Shown in pieces: positions 15,641 through 17,328 of a stretch of DNA of 17,328 nucleotides; position 1 is the stretch's first letter, and each line of letters begins with the position of its first letter. The notes below the pieces were generated by a model. It was not told the origin of the DNA. It saw only the letters and a list, made by a program, of their open reading frames with translations, and did not search any database. Where the stretch lies: the NCBI GenBank assembly GCA_903834675.1, contig CAILKC010000226.1:1-17328 (forward strand), written 5' to 3'. The translations under genes were made by a program, and so were the position numbers. This DNA comes from an uncultured Victivallales bacterium (GTDB lineage: Bacteria > Verrucomicrobiota > Lentisphaeria > Oligosphaerales > JAFGRS01).

Positions 15641-16996
15641 TCAACGCCACGACAGTGGCAACAGCCGGAAGAGCCGCGCTCGCAGAACCGCGGCAAAGGC
15701 GTCGCCGAAGCGCACCGTGGTGGTGTTGCGCAGCCGGGCGGCGGCGCCCAGTGTGGCCAGCATCAGCAAGCCGCAGACGAAGTAGAGCAGGCGGAAACGC
15801 TCGAGGCGCAGGCCGCAGACGCTGAACTCCAGGTTGCGGGCCAGTTGGAGGTAGACGCGCACCAACAGCGGCCCGATACCCATGCCGACCATGATGACGC
15901 CCTGCGCCACGGCCAGGTAGCCCGCCCGTTCCGACCCCCGCGGTAAGGCGTGATACAGGGTCGATATGCCCGCCACCCAGTACAGACCATCCGCGATGCC
16001 GACCAGGGTCCAGGCCACCAGAATCAGCCAGTAGCGCGAAGCGGTGAAGAACGGGAAGCAGAGATAGAAGGCCGCATAGATCAGCAACATGCCCATGAGC
16101 ACCGGCTTGGCCCCAATCCGGTCCACCAGGCGACCGCCTGGACGCAATACCAGGATCATCAGCAGGTTGTGGCTGATGAGGTACCAGCCGATCTGGGTAA
16201 AGCTCAGCCCGATCTCCTCGATGAAGAACACGGCGTAGTAACTGCACGCCAGCGCAAACCCGGTGAACAGCATGACGACAAACACGAGGTAGCGCCGGAA
16301 GTCGTCCAGCTTGAGCACGCCGGCGAAGTCGCGCAGACGAAAATGCGTATGCTGCGACACCGGCGGCATCGGCGTGCGCGCCAGCACCGCCACTCCCGCC
16401 AACCCGGCCAGGCCGCAGACCATGATCGCCGCCGCGAACCCGCCCCAGTTGTGCCAGCGATCCACCAGACAGGTCCCGGCCCAGGTCCCCACCGTCGCCA
16501 AGCCGGTCATCAGCACCTGCCGACTGCCAAGATAGCGCCCGCGAATACGGGCCGGAACCAGCGCCGACAGCCAACTGCCCAGCAACGGCTGCGCCACGTG
16601 CAGGCAGGTCCCGCTCAAAAACAGCAACCCCAGAAAAATGCCGCAGGCCAGCCCGCTGCCCCGCTCGAACACCCCCGGCACCACCAGCACCAGCAGCAGA
16701 CATACCACTTCACCCACCCCCGCCAGCACCACAAAGCGCTTGCGGTTCGCCATCCGGTTGGTGACCAGGAACGAGAGGAACTGCCACACCGCGGCCAGGT
16801 AAACGCAGGAACCCACCAGGCCGGCGTTCTCCCGACTCAGACCCAGTACGTCCAAAGCAAAACCGCTGACGATCGCGTTCGCCGGCACCCCCACCGACGA
16901 CCACGTACCCAGCAGCGCAGCCTGTACCAGAAACAGCCGCAACGCCAGACGGTTCTCGGCAGCCGGAAGGCGGGCAGGAGGAGAGGAGGAGGACAT
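15641..16996 (-). CDS. Major facilitator superfamily transporter
   Basis: This 451-residue protein shows about twelve hydrophobic helices in two halves split by a polar loop near residues 210-235 (after VLARTPMPPV). The signature loop between helices 2 and 3 appears as NRMANRKRF, and the matching second-half loop as GGRLVDRIGAKPVL. The RIRGRYLGSRQ segment is common to a group of bacterial MFS proteins of unknown substrate. The ATG at 16996 is preceded by GGAG six nucleotides upstream; the frame stays open upstream to 17134 but that part is polar, Arg-rich and without homology. It is convergent with the TauE/SafE gene. No neighbouring enzyme hints at the substrate. Confidence 0.87.
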   Translation of the reverse strand: MSSSSPPARLPAAENRLALRLFLVQAALLGTWSSVGVPANAIVSGFALDVLGLSRENAGLVGSCVYLAAVWQFLSFLVTNRMANRKRFVVLAGVGEVVCLLLVLVVPGVFERGSGLACGIFLGLLFLSGTCLHVAQPLLGSWLSALVPARIRGRYLGSRQVLMTGLATVGTWAGTCLVDRWHNWGGFAAAIMVCGLAGLAGVAVLARTPMPPVSQHTHFRLRDFAGVLKLDDFRRYLVFVVMLFTGFALACSYYAVFFIEEIGLSFTQIGWYLISHNLLMILVLRPGGRLVDRIGAKPVLMGMLLIYAAFYLCFPFFTASRYWLILVAWTLVGIADGLYWVAGISTLYHALPRGSERAGYLAVAQGVIMVGMGIGPLLVRVYLQLARNLEFSVCGLRLERFRLLYFVCGLLMLATLGAAARLRNTTTVRFGDAFAAVLRARLFRLLPLSWR

Positions 16997-17223
16997 TCGA
17001 GACTCCGCGAACACACCGCCGCCACCACGCGGCCCACCAGGCACGATCACACATCTCCTGCTCTGCGTCTGGCATCCCCGCAGAAGAGGCGCAGCAGCCC
17101 TCGCCACACCCCGGGAGAACCAGCGGCATAGCATACACCGGCAGCCGCTGACCGACTACCCTTCGGCCTGACCGGGGCGCAGGTCAGTTCCGTAGGTGGT
17201 GACGACTCAGGTCCCTGGGGTTC
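16997..17223. other. Noncoding leader region of the MFS gene
   Basis: I see no supported gene here. The DNA upstream of the MFS start lacks a convincing -35/-10 pair; TATGCT at 17135-17130 on the minus strand is the only -10-like hexamer and has no partner at the right spacing. Confidence 0.5.
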
Positions 17224-17300
17224 AGGAAACGGCGAGACGGCGAGACGGGGAAACGGCGACTGGAGGAGACGGAGAGGGAGACGGCGGAGAGGAAAACAGG
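17224..17300. repeat. Purine-rich low-complexity tract with GAGACGG units
   Basis: The plus strand is almost all purine plus scattered ACGGC, with recurring units such as ACGGCGAGACGG and GAGACGG. The octamer GGGTTCAG occurs just before it (17218-17225) and at its right end (17299-17306). No reading frame with coding character crosses it. Such tracts occur between genes in GC-rich environmental genomes and may be replication-slippage products or structured DNA. Confidence 0.75.
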
Positions 17301-17306
17301 GTTCAG

Positions 17307-17323
17307 CCCAGCCCCCGGCTGGG
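17307..17323. terminator. GC-rich perfect hairpin at the right edge
   Basis: CCCAGCC (17307-17313) and GGCTGGG (17317-17323) form a 7-bp perfect stem with a 3-nt CCC loop. The window ends 5 bases later, so a following T-run cannot be checked on the plus strand, and none precedes it for the minus strand. It could be a terminator for a gene beyond the edge or a structural repeat. Confidence 0.3.
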
Positions 17324-17328
17324 GCCGG

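Noticed and set aside
1..17328. Antiphage defence island, CRISPR array, prophage or insertion sequence
   Set aside because: No nuclease, methylase, transposase, integrase, terminal inverted repeats or regularly spaced repeats were seen.

Overview
The window is GC-rich bacterial DNA with tightly packed genes and no RNA genes, CRISPR arrays or transposons that I can see. Gene content suggests an anaerobic or Fe-S-rich bacterium. The type of class II terpene cyclase, the very large secreted multidomain peptidase with repeated 'AAGWN' motifs, and the short tandem repeats between genes resemble what is seen in the PVC (Planctomycetota / Kiritimatiellota / Lentisphaerota) or Hydrogenedentes-type groups. 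This placement is an impression from the sequence and has low confidence.

Layout. (1) 1-1120, minus strand: a two-gene unit with an IclR-family regulator followed, after 1 nt, by a QueG-like (COG1600) Fe-S oxidoreductase that runs off the left edge. (2) 1289-2104, plus strand: a BtpA-family TIM-barrel protein, divergent from the regulator, with an imperfect palindrome between them. (3) 2109-8402, minus strand: five tightly packed genes that look like one isoprenoid/terpenoid operon. In transcription order they are a double 4Fe-4S ferredoxin-type protein, a radical SAM enzyme, a fusion of a Cys-rich DUF116 domain to a trans-polyprenyl diphosphate synthase, a single-barrel protein of the prenyltransferase/squalene-oxidase repeat fold, and a squalene-hopene-cyclase-like class II cyclase with an intact DxDD motif. 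Three of the four junctions are 4-nt overlaps. (4) 8482-14577, minus strand: a 2031-residue secreted protein carrying both an M14 zinc carboxypeptidase domain and a C25 gingipain-like cysteine peptidase domain, followed by duplicated Ig-like, FN3 and jelly-roll modules. (5) 14844-15614, plus strand: a TauE/SafE permease. (6) 15641-16996, minus strand: an MFS transporter. (7) 16997-17328: noncoding DNA with a purine-rich repetitive tract and a GC hairpin.

The most interesting region is the 6.3-kb terpenoid operon. It appears able to build a medium- or long-chain polyprenyl diphosphate and cyclise it by protonation, with dedicated redox and radical chemistry beside it. No squalene synthase or dehydrosqualene (HpnCDE-type) gene is present in the window, so the cyclase may act on a linear polyprenyl substrate rather than squalene. 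That last point is inference. The M14-C25 double peptidase is the second item worth attention.
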